Of a DNA stretch of 42,814 bases, positions 34,339-42,724 are shown in pieces (the first letter of the stretch is position 1; every line of letters begins with the position of its first letter). A program made the position numbers and the translations under genes. The stretch comes from an uncultured Oscillospiraceae bacterium (GTDB lineage Bacteria > Bacillota > Clostridia > Oscillospirales > Oscillospiraceae), in NCBI GenBank assembly GCA_910585155.1, contig CAJUEC010000020.1, positions 1 to 42,814 of the forward strand, given 5' to 3'. The notes beneath the pieces are model-generated. The model saw only the letters and a list, made by a program, of their open reading frames with translations, was not told the DNA's origin and did not search any database.

Positions 34339-35058
34339 TTATTCAACGATTCCGGCCTCCGCCTTGGCCTGACGAATCAGCTCCTCCATTTTGTCCGTGG
34401 CCGCTTTCTTGGCAATCTTGTCTATGCTGTTGCCCTGGTTCAGTCCAGTGCCGGCCAGGGCATAGGGGTCCGCCAAGGAGACCCGCCGCCCGGTAAGCAT
34501 CCTCCGCACTTGGTCATACATCCACTGGCGCTCGTTGTCCGGAATACCGGCGTCGTAGTAGTCTGACCAGGAGCACTTATATTTTGCCGCGATAAACATC
34601 AGCGGGTCGCCCATAGGATTGTGCAGAGCCTCCTGATAGGCGTCGGAATAGTAATCCTCAATGACATTCTGCACCTCTTTGCACTGGGAGACAAGAGAAT
34701 CCATGTAAGCTTTGCTATAGATCGTGTGGTCCGGGTCCACCGCAGCCGCCCAGTTGACCTCTAACTGCTGGGGCTCGCCCAGCTGCTCCCTCACAAGGTC
34801 CATGAACTCCTCCTTAGTTGTGCTGCTCAGCCAGGCGTCTATTTTCTCCAGCTGTTTTTCCCAGCCCGTTTCGCCGTCCTGGGGCGGGGCGTCGGAAACG
34901 GCATCCCGGCCCTCCTGGGAAATCTCGATTTTGTCCTGGGATCCCTGCGCTTTCGCGGCCTCTCTGACCGCCTTTTCCTCGGGGGTGGCGAACCGTCCCG
35001 TATGCAGCTTGGAAATCTGGTTGGAGCTGGGGCGGCTGGGGTCAAACGTAACGCTCAT
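34339..35058 (-). CDS. Unknown protein, third gene of a sigma-28-like operon
   Basis: A 239-residue soluble protein, no signal or membrane segment. I do not recognise the family. Residues 42-50 read DKIEISQEG, a short motif resembling the DKxxIS sequence of FlgM-type and flagellum-associated proteins; the first gene of this operon has DKLSVSRQA at the same position (42-50). The rest is acidic and helical, with aromatic-rich KYKCSWSDYYDAGIPD (about 160-175). The ATG at 35058 has AAAGGAG upstream. It follows the second gene after 36 bases. Confidence 0.65.
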   Translation of the reverse strand: MSVTFDPSRPSSNQISKLHTGRFATPEEKAVREAAKAQGSQDKIEISQEGRDAVSDAPPQDGETGWEKQLEKIDAWLSSTTKEEFMDLVREQLGEPQQLEVNWAAAVDPDHTIYSKAYMDSLVSQCKEVQNVIEDYYSDAYQEALHNPMGDPLMFIAAKYKCSWSDYYDAGIPDNERQWMYDQVRRMLTGRRVSLADPYALAGTGLNQGNSIDKIAKKAATDKMEELIRQAKAEAGIVE

Positions 35059-35094
35059 ATTCTGCACGCTCCTTTTGATCGATTTTCTCCGCCC

Positions 35095-36207
35095 TTACGC
35101 CCGGAGGCTGATCCCCTTCTTCTGCTGGGGGAACCGGGAGAAATAGCCCGCGCTGTACACCTGCAGATTTTGCAGGAAGCGGTTTGCCGCGGCGTCCTGG
35201 GCGGAGTTGCCGCCGGTGAACTTCAGCAGGGAGGCCGCATTGCGCAGGTCGTCTTTGGCGGCGGTGTAGAAGAAATCCGTGGAGACAACACGCTTGTTCC
35301 CCTGGGCGTCCCGGTAGGAGGCCCAGGTGGCGGCGGTCCTGGAATCGGTGGGGTCGAAGCTGGTGGGCCGGTAGTCGCAGAACGCCTCCACCGTCCCGTC
35401 CGGGCGGGTGACGGTCAGCGAATCCGCCTGGATCTCTTTTCTGCCGCTGTCGCCGCCGGACTGGTAGAACCACTGGAAATCTTTCGGCGGAACCTGATCC
35501 GGGTCAATCATGAACTGCTCGTCCGCGGAGAACTGGTTGGAGAAGGCGGTGTTGTAGTTGTAGTAGAGGTTCAGGCCCTGGGCCTTGTAGTCGGGGAGGG
35601 TGAAGCCCTCATAGGCGGGGCCCTGGGCCAGCTGGTTTACCCCGTCGGTGATGGCGGAGATGGCGGCCTCGCTTTTGAAATAGTAGTCGGAGTTGTAGTA
35701 CTTCCAATTGCGCTGGGCGTTCATCTCGCCGGTGATGTACCCCTTTCCCTCCTGGCTGCCGCGCCGGACGGCCGTGTCCAGGATCTTCCGGCGGAACTCG
35801 CTGTAAAAGGTCTCGGTCAGCGCCTGGGTGGCCCCCACAGACCGAAGCGGGATGGGATAACCGGCGTCTTCGCAGGCGTGGGACAGCTTTCCGGCCAGGG
35901 CCTGGAAGGTGTCGGCCAGCTCCTCCTCGGACACCGTGCCGTCAAAGAAGCCGTTGATGACGGCGTCGGTCTGGGCGTCCACCTCCTGCTTGACCCCTGC
36001 CACGGGGCTGAGACCAAAGGCGACGTCGCTGTAATACTTTTTGCATGAGGACACCTGACTCTTTACGCTCATGTCCACCACGTATTTTACCACATGATCC
36101 TCGGAGTGCGGGGTCACCTGAACCTGGTCGGTGATGTTCTCAAAGGTGAATTTGCCGTACTGGATATATTTTTGTCCGGGAAACGGGTTGTTGATTACTC
36201 CGTCCAT
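35095..36207 (-). CDS. Unknown protein, second gene of the operon
   Basis: A 370-residue protein without signal peptide or membrane segments, rich in Tyr, Phe, Asp and Asn (for example NWKYYNSDYYFKSEA and YYNYNTAFSNQFSADEQ). No family recognised. The composition is that of a soluble or surface-exposed domain and not of an enzyme with clear motifs. The ATG at 36207 follows AGGAGG at ideal spacing; a longer open frame upstream overlaps the first gene out of frame and is rejected. Gaps to its neighbours are 76 and 36 bases. Confidence 0.65.
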   Translation of the reverse strand: MDGVINNPFPGQKYIQYGKFTFENITDQVQVTPHSEDHVVKYVVDMSVKSQVSSCKKYYSDVAFGLSPVAGVKQEVDAQTDAVINGFFDGTVSEEELADTFQALAGKLSHACEDAGYPIPLRSVGATQALTETFYSEFRRKILDTAVRRGSQEGKGYITGEMNAQRNWKYYNSDYYFKSEAAISAITDGVNQLAQGPAYEGFTLPDYKAQGLNLYYNYNTAFSNQFSADEQFMIDPDQVPPKDFQWFYQSGGDSGRKEIQADSLTVTRPDGTVEAFCDYRPTSFDPTDSRTAATWASYRDAQGNKRVVSTDFFYTAAKDDLRNAASLLKFTGGNSAQDAAANRFLQNLQVYSAGYFSRFPQQKKGISLRA

Positions 36208-36283
36208 CTGCGCATTCCTCCTAGAGTTTGGTAGAAATAGTCTGTGCTCAGGCGCCTTCTCAAAGGCCGCCAGCCGTGTGTCC

Positions 36284-36856
36284 TCACTCCGCCGGGGCGG
36301 ACGTCTCCCCGCCCCCCTCGGAGGGGCCGGCGGACTCCACGGCAGGGGCGTCCCCGCCGCTGTCCGCCTCCTCCACGGAGCCGCCGCCCCGGTCCTCTTC
36401 GTCCAGCACACTCTCCACATCCTCCGGGTCCTTCTTCTCCCGGCGCATGGCCATGGCCAGCTTGTAGCCGTCCGGGTCGTTGTTCATCAGGTACTCCAGG
36501 TCCTCCGGGGGCACCCGGTCCCCCCGCATGATGGCCGCGGCGATCTTCTGGCACTTGTTCATCACCTTGAGCTGCTTGCCCATGGCGTCCAGCTCCTTTT
36601 TCGCGCTGTCCAGGGCGCTGAGACTGTCGTTCACGCGGCTCTGCTGCCGCTGCCGGCGCTCCTCCTGCTCCCACATCTTCCGATTCTGCTCCTCCAGCCA
36701 GGCCAGGGCCTGCCGGGAGACAGAGAGCTTGTCGGCGGGGGGCTGGGGCTGGGCGGGCTTGGACTGGGCGGGGGCGTCCGCCGTCTCCGCCCTTTTGGCC
36801 ATGACCTTGGACAGCTGTTCATTCCGCCGCATTTGGCGGGTGGTGCGCAGCTCCAT
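36284..36856 (-). CDS. Unknown coiled-coil protein, first gene of the operon
   Basis: A 190-residue, highly charged protein. After a basic start, a Pro/Gln-rich stretch (28-40) and DKLSVSRQA (42-50), residues about 50-105 form a predicted coiled coil (QNRKMWEQEERRQRQQSRV). An acidic, Gly/Ser-rich tail covers about 150-190. No family recognised. The ATG at 36856 has GAGAGGAG upstream, 30 bases after the predicted transcription start of a sigma-28-like promoter. The DKxxxS segment, shared with the third gene, suggests a common partner. Confidence 0.65.
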   Translation of the reverse strand: MELRTTRQMRRNEQLSKVMAKRAETADAPAQSKPAQPQPPADKLSVSRQALAWLEEQNRKMWEQEERRQRQQSRVNDSLSALDSAKKELDAMGKQLKVMNKCQKIAAAIMRGDRVPPEDLEYLMNNDPDGYKLAMAMRREKKDPEDVESVLDEEDRGGGSVEEADSGGDAPAVESAGPSEGGGETSAPAE

Positions 36857-36892
36857 GTTCACCGCTCCTCTCATATTGATTGTATATAAAGA

Positions 36893-36919
36893 ATATCGGC
36901 AGTTTTTGGAGCCCTGTTA
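36893..36919 (-). promoter_or_regulatory. Sigma-28 (SigD)-like promoter
   Basis: On the - strand TAAC, exactly 15 bases, then GCCGATAT (36893-36900). The Firmicutes flagellar sigma-D consensus is TAAA-N15-GCCGATAT, so the -10 is perfect and the -35 matches three of four. The start would fall near 36886, 30 bases before the first ATG. No comparable sigma-A boxes are nearby. Confidence 0.65.
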
Positions 36920-36997
36920 ACAAGGGGAAAAAAGTTTTGTATTGATGTGACCTGGAGGCGCCGGCCGCCGTTTTATAAAGTGAAAGGAGCTGATGAG

Positions 36998-37528
36998 ATG
37001 ACGGATGCGGCGCGGACCCCGGACCGGGCGGACGAGGGGCCGGAGGAGCTGGTGGACGGGCCGCCGAGGGGGCCGCTGGGGTTTGAGGCGGCCTACAGCG
37101 CCTACGGTCCCATGGTGTATCGCCTGGCCATGGTGTATCTGGGCCGGCGGGCGGACGCGGAGGACGTGGTACAGGAGGCCTTCATCCGGCTGCTGCACAG
37201 ATCCCCCGGCTTTGCCGACGGGGAGCACGAGCGGCGGTGGCTGCTGCGGGTGGCGGTGAACCTGTGCCGGGATCAGCTGCGGGGCTTCTGGCGGAGGCGG
37301 ACGGTGGAGCTGGAGCCCGGCCTGCCCGCCCGGGAGGAGGGGGACCTGGGGCTGGCGGAGGCCGTTGTGGCCCTGCCGGAGCAGTACAAGGGCCCCATTC
37401 ACCTCCATTACTGGGAGGGCTACTCGGTGGCGGAGATCGGAGAAATTTTGAAGCTGGGACAGTCGGCGGTGAAGATGCGGCTGAAGCGGGGCCGCGAGCT
37501 GCTGAAAAAGGAAATGGAGGGAATGTGA
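36998..37528 (+). CDS. ECF-type RNA polymerase sigma factor (pair 1)
   Basis: A 176-residue group 4 sigma factor. Region 2 (about 30-95) contains VYRLAMVYLGRRADAEDVVQEAFIRL; region 4 (about 118-172) has LPEQYKGPIHLHYWEGYSVAEIGEILKLGQSAVKMRLKRGRE, with the HTH. ATG at 36998, AAAGGAG 8 bases upstream. The stop overlaps the start of the next gene by one base (TGATG), the usual coupling with an anti-sigma factor. It is divergent from the sigma-28-like operon, 79 bases away. The inducing signal is unknown. Confidence 0.88.
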   Translation: MTDAARTPDRADEGPEELVDGPPRGPLGFEAAYSAYGPMVYRLAMVYLGRRADAEDVVQEAFIRLLHRSPGFADGEHERRWLLRVAVNLCRDQLRGFWRRRTVELEPGLPAREEGDLGLAEAVVALPEQYKGPIHLHYWEGYSVAEIGEILKLGQSAVKMRLKRGRELLKKEMEGM

Positions 37529-38409
37529 TGAACAAAAAGGATTACCGCAGGGCCATTGCGTGCTTTGAGCCAGACCCCCGCCTTCGGGAGCGGGTGGAAG
37601 AGGCGGTGAAGGGGCGGCGGCCCCAGATGCGTATGCGCCCCCTGCGGGCGGGCCTTATGGCGGCGGCGATGTGCGCGGCCCTGGTGGGGACGGCCTTTGC
37701 CGCCACGGTAGTGTACGGTCTGATGGTGAAAGTCTACGATGGCGGGACGTACCATGTGGTGGAAAAGGACGGGGAGCTCCGCGATGAGGAATTCATGCGC
37801 TTTGAGATTCACGGCGAGGCTGACGGCTTTGCTTTGGAGGAGTTCAGCCAGCAGCTCCAGGATGACTATCACGCGTGGCTGATGGGCCAGGAGAGCTCCT
37901 TCCCGAACCGGCTGTTTGGCGACTGGGAGAGTGCCAAGGCTTACATCGGGGACAGCGTCCCCTGTACCTGGCGGGACACCAGCGGCACAGTTTCGGAGAA
38001 GAAATACGGCGTGCAGGCGGTTCCGGATGTAAGCGGGGAAACCACCAATCTCAACCACGTGGCCTTTGACAGCTGCTTCGAGCTGCCCGGCGGGCAGGCC
38101 GTGGAGGTGGTCATCTATATGCATGGAGAAGAGCGCCCCTATAAGCATCTCTATGGCATGGCCGCGCCGGCGGGCTCCAGCGTTCAGACGCTGGAAAGCT
38201 ATCCCATGGCCAATGGGTGTACCGCGCAGGTCGTGGCGCAGGTCAGTCCGCCGGACCCGGAAGCGCTATGGGCCCCCTCCTACTGCATCGGGTTTTTCGT
38301 GAATGAGGGCATCCTGTATGAGGTATCCCTGTTCGGAGGCAACTTGGGCGAGATCCCCATGTCCCAGATGGAGAGCCGGCTGCACCAGGTTTTGGATACC
38401 TTCTATTGA
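37528..38409 (+). CDS. Putative membrane anti-sigma factor (pair 1)
   Basis: A 293-residue protein with a short cytosolic N-terminus (1-38), one membrane helix (about 40-62, LRAGLMAAAMCAALVGTAFAA) and a large extracellular domain (about 65-293). This is the topology of anti-sigma/sensor proteins encoded after ECF sigma factors in Clostridia; no ZAS zinc motif is seen. DNA for the helix (37636-37706) is nearly identical to that of the second pair (39377-39447). It is followed by a hairpin at 38417-38449. Confidence 0.75.
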   Translation: MNKKDYRRAIACFEPDPRLRERVEEAVKGRRPQMRMRPLRAGLMAAAMCAALVGTAFAATVVYGLMVKVYDGGTYHVVEKDGELRDEEFMRFEIHGEADGFALEEFSQQLQDDYHAWLMGQESSFPNRLFGDWESAKAYIGDSVPCTWRDTSGTVSEKKYGVQAVPDVSGETTNLNHVAFDSCFELPGGQAVEVVIYMHGEERPYKHLYGMAAPAGSSVQTLESYPMANGCTAQVVAQVSPPDPEALWAPSYCIGFFVNEGILYEVSLFGGNLGEIPMSQMESRLHQVLDTFY

Positions 38410-38416
38410 CAGGCCG

Positions 38417-38449
38417 GGAAGGGACCCCATATGCCATGGGGCCCCTTCC
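38417..38449 (+). terminator. Hairpin after sigma/anti-sigma pair 1
   Basis: Near-perfect 14-bp arms, GGAAGGGACCCCAT with ATGGGGCCCCTTCC, 8 bases after the stop; no T-run. Confidence 0.55.
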
Positions 38450-38500
38450 AATAGCCTCAGCTGCATCGCTGCGGCCCCAATTGCCGCAGGCTTCGTTTTC

Positions 38501-38666
38501 TTAGAACCTGTATTCACAACCTCAAACGCCGTCTGGGCGGGTCTTTTTCCGTCATGCCGCGTTGAATTTTCTTGCAATACACAAAGTATTCCGGCGAAAA
38601 TTCGCCTTGCCTGACGGGAAAATCCCTCGGCCAGCCGGCATCCTCGGCTGTGAATACAGGTTCTTA
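38501..38666. mobile_element. Complete 160-bp miniature inverted-repeat element (TTA duplication)
   Basis: Ends GAACCTGTATTCACAAC (38504-38520) and its complement with one mismatch (38647-38663), flanked by TTA (38501-38503, 38664-38666). The inside carries the shared core (AATACACAAAGTATT then GACGGGAAAATCCCTCG). A second copy of its left half begins at 42728. It separates the two sigma/anti-sigma pairs and lies about 100 bases before the second. Confidence 0.85.
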
Positions 38667-38769
38667 CATAGTCCAATTGGACGCCGGGGCAAAAATAATT
38701 TGTCTCGGTGTCAGGTTTTGCCCCGCTCAATCGTATTCCAGGTGAAGGGCCCTCAAAGGGAGTGATATC

Positions 38770-39273
38770 ATGAGAGAACTGGACGCGGCCGAGGCGGAGC
38801 GGCTGGTGGAGACCTACTCCGACCTGATCCTTCGGGTGAGCTATACCTACCTCAAGTCCACCCAGGACGGGGAGGACATCTGCCAGACGGTGCTGCTGAA
38901 GCTGCTGACAGGGGACATGGCGTTTGACAGTCCCGAGCACGAGCGGGCGTGGGTGGTCCGGGCGGCGGTCAACGCCTGCAAGGACGAGCTGCGCGCCTTC
39001 CGCCGCAGGGCGGTCCCCCTGGAGGATGTCACCGAGGCGGCGGCCCCCGAGCCGCCCCGGTGGGAGGTGCTGGAGGCGGTGATGGAGCTGCCGGTCAAAT
39101 ACCGGGAGGCGATTTATTTCTTTTATTACGAAGGGTATTCGGCAAAGGAGATCGCCGCCCTCACCGGACGGAGCGAGGCGGCGGTGGCCGCCCACCTGAG
39201 CCGGGGGCGGAAGAAGCTGCGGGACATGTTAGGAGGCATGGGATATGGACAAGCGGATGGAACGGGAGTATAG
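38770..39273 (+). CDS. ECF-type RNA polymerase sigma factor (pair 2)
   Basis: A 167-residue group 4 sigma factor: region 2 about 8-75 (LILRVSYTYLKSTQDGEDICQTVLLKLL), region 4 about 100-155 (LPVKYREAIYFFYYEGYSAKEIAALTGRSEAAVAAHLSRGRKKL). It follows AAAGGGAG by 7 bases. Its last 29 bases overlap the anti-sigma gene. An inverted repeat GGGGCAAAA/TTTTGCCCC lies 46-86 bases upstream, between the miniature element and the start. It resembles the factor of pair 1 in organisation. Confidence 0.88.
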   Translation: MRELDAAEAERLVETYSDLILRVSYTYLKSTQDGEDICQTVLLKLLTGDMAFDSPEHERAWVVRAAVNACKDELRAFRRRAVPLEDVTEAAAPEPPRWEVLEAVMELPVKYREAIYFFYYEGYSAKEIAALTGRSEAAVAAHLSRGRKKLRDMLGGMGYGQADGTGV

Positions 39274-40369
39274 GGGCGCGTTGGACGGGCTGCGGTTCTC
39301 CCGGGAGGAAAAGGAGCGCATGATGAAAAACTTAGTGAAGCTGAGAGAGGAGCCGCCTGCGAAGAGATGGCGCATCCGCCCCCTGCGGGCGGGGCTCATA
39401 GCGGCGGCGATGTGCGTGGCCCTGGTGGGGACGGCCTTTGCCGCCACCGCTGCGCTGCGGCAGGCCAACATCCACTTTTTCGACGATTGGGACGAGTACG
39501 TGCAGGCCCAGCGGGAGAAGAGCCAGGAGGACGGAGTGGATTACGGCATCACCATTGGCTATGTCAACCGGGATTATGGTGAAACGGGTCACCTTGACAT
39601 GGACGCCTGGTGGAACGGAGAGGAGCAGGCCAGGGGCGGCGCATGCGAGATCACCGCAGCAGAGATAGTCGGAGCGGAACAGGGACAGGGCGGCTTCTCC
39701 ATCGTCACTGGCACACAGGACGTCGTGGGGGCGGAGGTGGTCGTTCCATCTGACCCCAATGCCCCGGTGTTCCAGACGCACCCGGTGGTCCAGACGCTGG
39801 TGGAAGAGGCGGCCGGTACGGCGGAGGACGGCTGGACGGCCAAGCGGGTGTTTCAGTGTGAGGTGGACGGCCGGACCTATTTGACGGCCAAGTATAAGGC
39901 GGAGGCTCTGTCCGGTTATGACAGCCTGTGGAGCGGCTGGGACACCTCCTGGCTGGAGGAGCGGTACACGCCGGTGCCGGGCAGCATGTGGTGCGAGGCC
40001 ATAAGAGTGGACGGAAATCCGCACCAAGCCAGTATTTTCGGTGAGTTCCGGGGCGAGGGGGACACCATATTCAATCTCCAGTATTCCTGGAACAGCGAGT
40101 TCACCTATGGGGATGAAAATGAGTTCGGCTCCATGTATGACTACACCGGGCACTATGTGACGGCGGACGGTGTGACGGCCGCCATCAAGATGGACACCTC
40201 TCACACAGGCAAGAGCCTGTTCTGGGTGACCGTCCCGTCCGGTGGTCACGGCATGTTCTCCATGTTCGGCACGCAGGTGGAGCTGGACGAGCTGCATGCC
40301 ATTCTGGACAGCCTGAATCTGGCCAGGGTGCTGGAATATAGCCAGTACACTGAGAAGCCGGCGGCATGA
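39245..40369 (+). CDS. Putative membrane anti-sigma factor (pair 2)
   Basis: A 374-residue protein with cytosolic residues 1-44, one membrane helix (about 46-68, nearly the same sequence as in pair 1) and an extracellular domain of about 300 residues. The cytosolic part (YRGALDGLRFSREEKERMMKNL) resembles N-termini of anti-sigma proteins that clamp an ECF factor. The extracellular parts of the two pairs differ, so they probably sense different signals. It overlaps its sigma gene by 29 bases and ends at a terminator. Confidence 0.75.
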   Translation: MDKRMEREYRGALDGLRFSREEKERMMKNLVKLREEPPAKRWRIRPLRAGLIAAAMCVALVGTAFAATAALRQANIHFFDDWDEYVQAQREKSQEDGVDYGITIGYVNRDYGETGHLDMDAWWNGEEQARGGACEITAAEIVGAEQGQGGFSIVTGTQDVVGAEVVVPSDPNAPVFQTHPVVQTLVEEAAGTAEDGWTAKRVFQCEVDGRTYLTAKYKAEALSGYDSLWSGWDTSWLEERYTPVPGSMWCEAIRVDGNPHQASIFGEFRGEGDTIFNLQYSWNSEFTYGDENEFGSMYDYTGHYVTADGVTAAIKMDTSHTGKSLFWVTVPSGGHGMFSMFGTQVELDELHAILDSLNLARVLEYSQYTEKPAA

Positions 40370-40375
40370 AAAAGA

Positions 40376-40405
40376 GCCCTCCCGCAGCTGCGGGAGGGCC
40401 TTTTT
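40376..40405. terminator. Terminator between pair 2 and birA
   Basis: GCCCTCCCGC, 4-base loop, GCGGGAGGGC, flanked by A-run and TTTTT, so it works for both converging genes. Confidence 0.9.
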
Positions 40406-41379
40406 CATATCATTTTCACCGTTCCGGAGGACACTGTATGCCGCGCTCCGTCGTCCCCGTCCACCACTAGGGCAAAGCTGCCGTCCACCCCGGCGGCGGT
40501 CCCGGTGAGAGGCGTCCCCTCTCCGTCGAAGCGTACCCGCCGGCCCAGGGTGACGCAGTGGGCGCGGTAGCGCTCCAGGTAGTCCGCCCGCCGGGCCGGG
40601 AAGTCCCGGACCAGCCGGTCCAGCGCCTCCAGCAGGCACACCGCCAGATGATTTTGCTCCACGGGATACCTCTCCAGCGCCAGAGAGGTGGCGATGTCCT
40701 CCAGCCCCTGGGCCTGGAAGGTGCCGGCGGTCTGGTTCATGTTGATCCCCATCCCCGCCACCACGTAGTCCGGCTCCCCGCTCTCCCCCAGAAAGGACAG
40801 CTCCGTGAGGATGCCGCACAGCTTTTTGCCGTTGAGGTACAGGTCGTTGAGCCATTTGACCTGGGCCGGGGCCCCGCTGGCCCGCTCCACCGCCTCCCGG
40901 GCGGCCACCCCCACCCAGCCCGTCAGGGTGAGCAGGTCGGCAAGCCCAACCCGGGGCCGCAGCAGAACAGACAGGTACAGCCCGTCCCCCCTTGGGGACT
41001 GGAAGGAGCGGCCATGGGTGCCCCGCCCGCCGCTCTGCTCCTCGGCCAGCAGGGCGGTCCCCGCGGGGGCCCCCGCCGCGGCGCGGGCCTTCAGCTGGGT
41101 GTTGGTGGAGTCCACCAGCGGCTCCACGATCACCTTCCCGGCGAAGAGGTTATCCCGGCTCAATCGCGCGGAGATGTAGGGCGCGGACAGAGCCGGGGGA
41201 GGCCCCGCCAGCTGATACCCCTTTCGGGTGGACGACTGGATGGGCCAGCCCGCGCCCCGCAGCGCCTCGATCTCCTTCCACACCGCCGCCCGGGTGACCC
41301 CCAGGGCGCGGCTCATCTCCTCCCCGGAGAGATATCCATCCGCCCCGGCCAGCAGGGCGGCCACCTGATCCCGTTCCAT
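40405..41379 (-). CDS. birA: Bifunctional biotin ligase/biotin operon repressor BirA
   Basis: A 324-residue class II BirA: an N-terminal winged HTH (about 1-60, LSGEEMSRALGVTRAAVWKEI), a catalytic domain with the biotinyl-AMP loop GGRGTHGR (117-124) and KWLNDL (175-180), GMGINMN, and an SH3-like C-terminus (about 275-324). It activates biotin, attaches it to carboxylase carrier proteins and, with biotinyl-AMP, represses biotin genes. In the loop, GTHGR replaces the common GRRGR, seen in many Firmicutes. It follows the HtrA gene after 9 bases; the pair is likely cotranscribed. Confidence 0.93.
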   Translation of the reverse strand: MERDQVAALLAGADGYLSGEEMSRALGVTRAAVWKEIEALRGAGWPIQSSTRKGYQLAGPPPALSAPYISARLSRDNLFAGKVIVEPLVDSTNTQLKARAAAGAPAGTALLAEEQSGGRGTHGRSFQSPRGDGLYLSVLLRPRVGLADLLTLTGWVGVAAREAVERASGAPAQVKWLNDLYLNGKKLCGILTELSFLGESGEPDYVVAGMGINMNQTAGTFQAQGLEDIATSLALERYPVEQNHLAVCLLEALDRLVRDFPARRADYLERYRAHCVTLGRRVRFDGEGTPLTGTAAGVDGSFALVVDGDDGARHTVSSGTVKMI

Positions 41380-41388
41380 GGCCCGCCC

Positions 41389-42675
41389 TCAGTCCTGCTG
41401 CTTCAGGCTGTCCATCAGGGGGAAGGTGATCTCCAGCTCCTCCCCGCCGCGCAGCACGGTGCAGGTGAGCTGGCTGTCCGCGCCGGTGCGGTAGAGCACC
41501 CGCCTGAGCTCCACAAGTGAGGTGATCTGGGAGCCGTTGGCGGCGACGATGAGGTCATCCTCCCGCAGCCCCGCCTCCCGGGCGGCGGCGTTGGTCACCT
41601 CCGCCACCCGGACGCCCCGCCGGCCGTTCACCTGGGCGGCGGAGCAGGTGATGCCCATGGCGGGCCGCCAGCTCTCCCCGGTGGCCAGGATGTGGTTGAC
41701 AAAAGGGATGGCGTCGGAGATGGGGATGGCCAGACCCATGCCCTCCAGCACGGCGGCGTTCTCCACCGTGTCCCCGTCCTCCCGGACCAGGCCGGTGATC
41801 TTGGCGCAGGTGATGCCCACCACCTGGCCCGCCTCGTTGAGCAGCGCGCCGCCGGAGTTGCCGGGATTCAGGGAGGCGTCGGTCTGGATCAGGCCCAGGG
41901 GGCTGCCCGACGCGTCCTCATCCCGGTTCAGGGCGGACACGATGCCCACCGACATGGAGCCCAGCAGATAGCCCATAGGGTTGCCCACGGCGTACACCCG
42001 GTCGCCCACCATCAGCTGGTCGGAGTCCCCCAGCTGGGCGGGGGTGATCTCCACCCCGTCCGGGTCAAATTTCAGCACGGCGATGTCAAATTCCTCGTCA
42101 AAGCCGATGACCTGGGCGGAGAAGTAGTAGTCGGGGCGGTCCAGCAGCTGCACCCGAAGGCCCACCCCCTCCTCGATGATGTGGTAGTTGGTGAGCACGT
42201 AGCCCGTCTCGGTGACCACCACGCCGGTGCCCACGCTGCTCCCCTCAAAGGGGCTGGAGTGGGCGGCCTCCACGCAGACCAGGGTGGGCAGCACCGCCAG
42301 ATAGGCCTCCCGCCCGGACATGGTGGGGCCGGCGGGGCGGGTGGACAGCGCCACAGACGGGTCGGGCTCGCCCCAGGGCAGCTCGTCGGGGGACCAGTCT
42401 GGGGTGCGGTCCAGATGGCGGCTGACCCGGGGGCGGGGGTCGTCGGGCAGGGTGGGCGGGGCCTGGGCGATGAGGTCGGCGATGCCGTTCACCGCCCAGA
42501 AGCTGGCCAGCCCCAGCAGCGCGATGCCCAGCACGCCGCAGATGAGATAGACGGCCCAGCGCCGGCGGAGGCGGGGCCTGGGCGGGGCGGCGGGGGCCAT
42601 GCTTCCGGGGGAGGGCACCGGGGGCGGCTGGACGCCGGGGCCCTGGGGCCAGCGGTGGTTGAGATAGTTGTCCAT
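41389..42675 (-). CDS. HtrA/DegP-type membrane serine protease
   Basis: A 428-residue protein: Pro-rich cytosolic start (1-38), one membrane helix (about 42-63), trypsin-like protease domain (about 125-315) with triad H165 (LTNYHII), D197 (FDIAV) and S274 (NPGNSGGALL), then one PDZ domain (about 330-422). HtrA proteases degrade misfolded exported proteins at the cell surface. In B. subtilis an htrA-type gene closes the wal operon; here it is with birA, 13 kb away. The ATG follows AAGGAGG at ideal spacing. Confidence 0.92.
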   Translation of the reverse strand: MDNYLNHRWPQGPGVQPPPVPSPGSMAPAAPPRPRLRRRWAVYLICGVLGIALLGLASFWAVNGIADLIAQAPPTLPDDPRPRVSRHLDRTPDWSPDELPWGEPDPSVALSTRPAGPTMSGREAYLAVLPTLVCVEAAHSSPFEGSSVGTGVVVTETGYVLTNYHIIEEGVGLRVQLLDRPDYYFSAQVIGFDEEFDIAVLKFDPDGVEITPAQLGDSDQLMVGDRVYAVGNPMGYLLGSMSVGIVSALNRDEDASGSPLGLIQTDASLNPGNSGGALLNEAGQVVGITCAKITGLVREDGDTVENAAVLEGMGLAIPISDAIPFVNHILATGESWRPAMGITCSAAQVNGRRGVRVAEVTNAAAREAGLREDDLIVAANGSQITSLVELRRVLYRTGADSQLTCTVLRGGEELEITFPLMDSLKQQD

Positions 42676-42724
42676 GGGAAAGACCTCCTTACAAAGAAGC
42701 GCTGAGCCGTGGCGAACAGCGGGC

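Noticed and set aside
36131..36889. Open frame on the + strand opposite the first gene of the unknown operon
   Set aside because: The - strand gene has a good ribosome site, promoter and a coherent coiled-coil; the + frame has neither.
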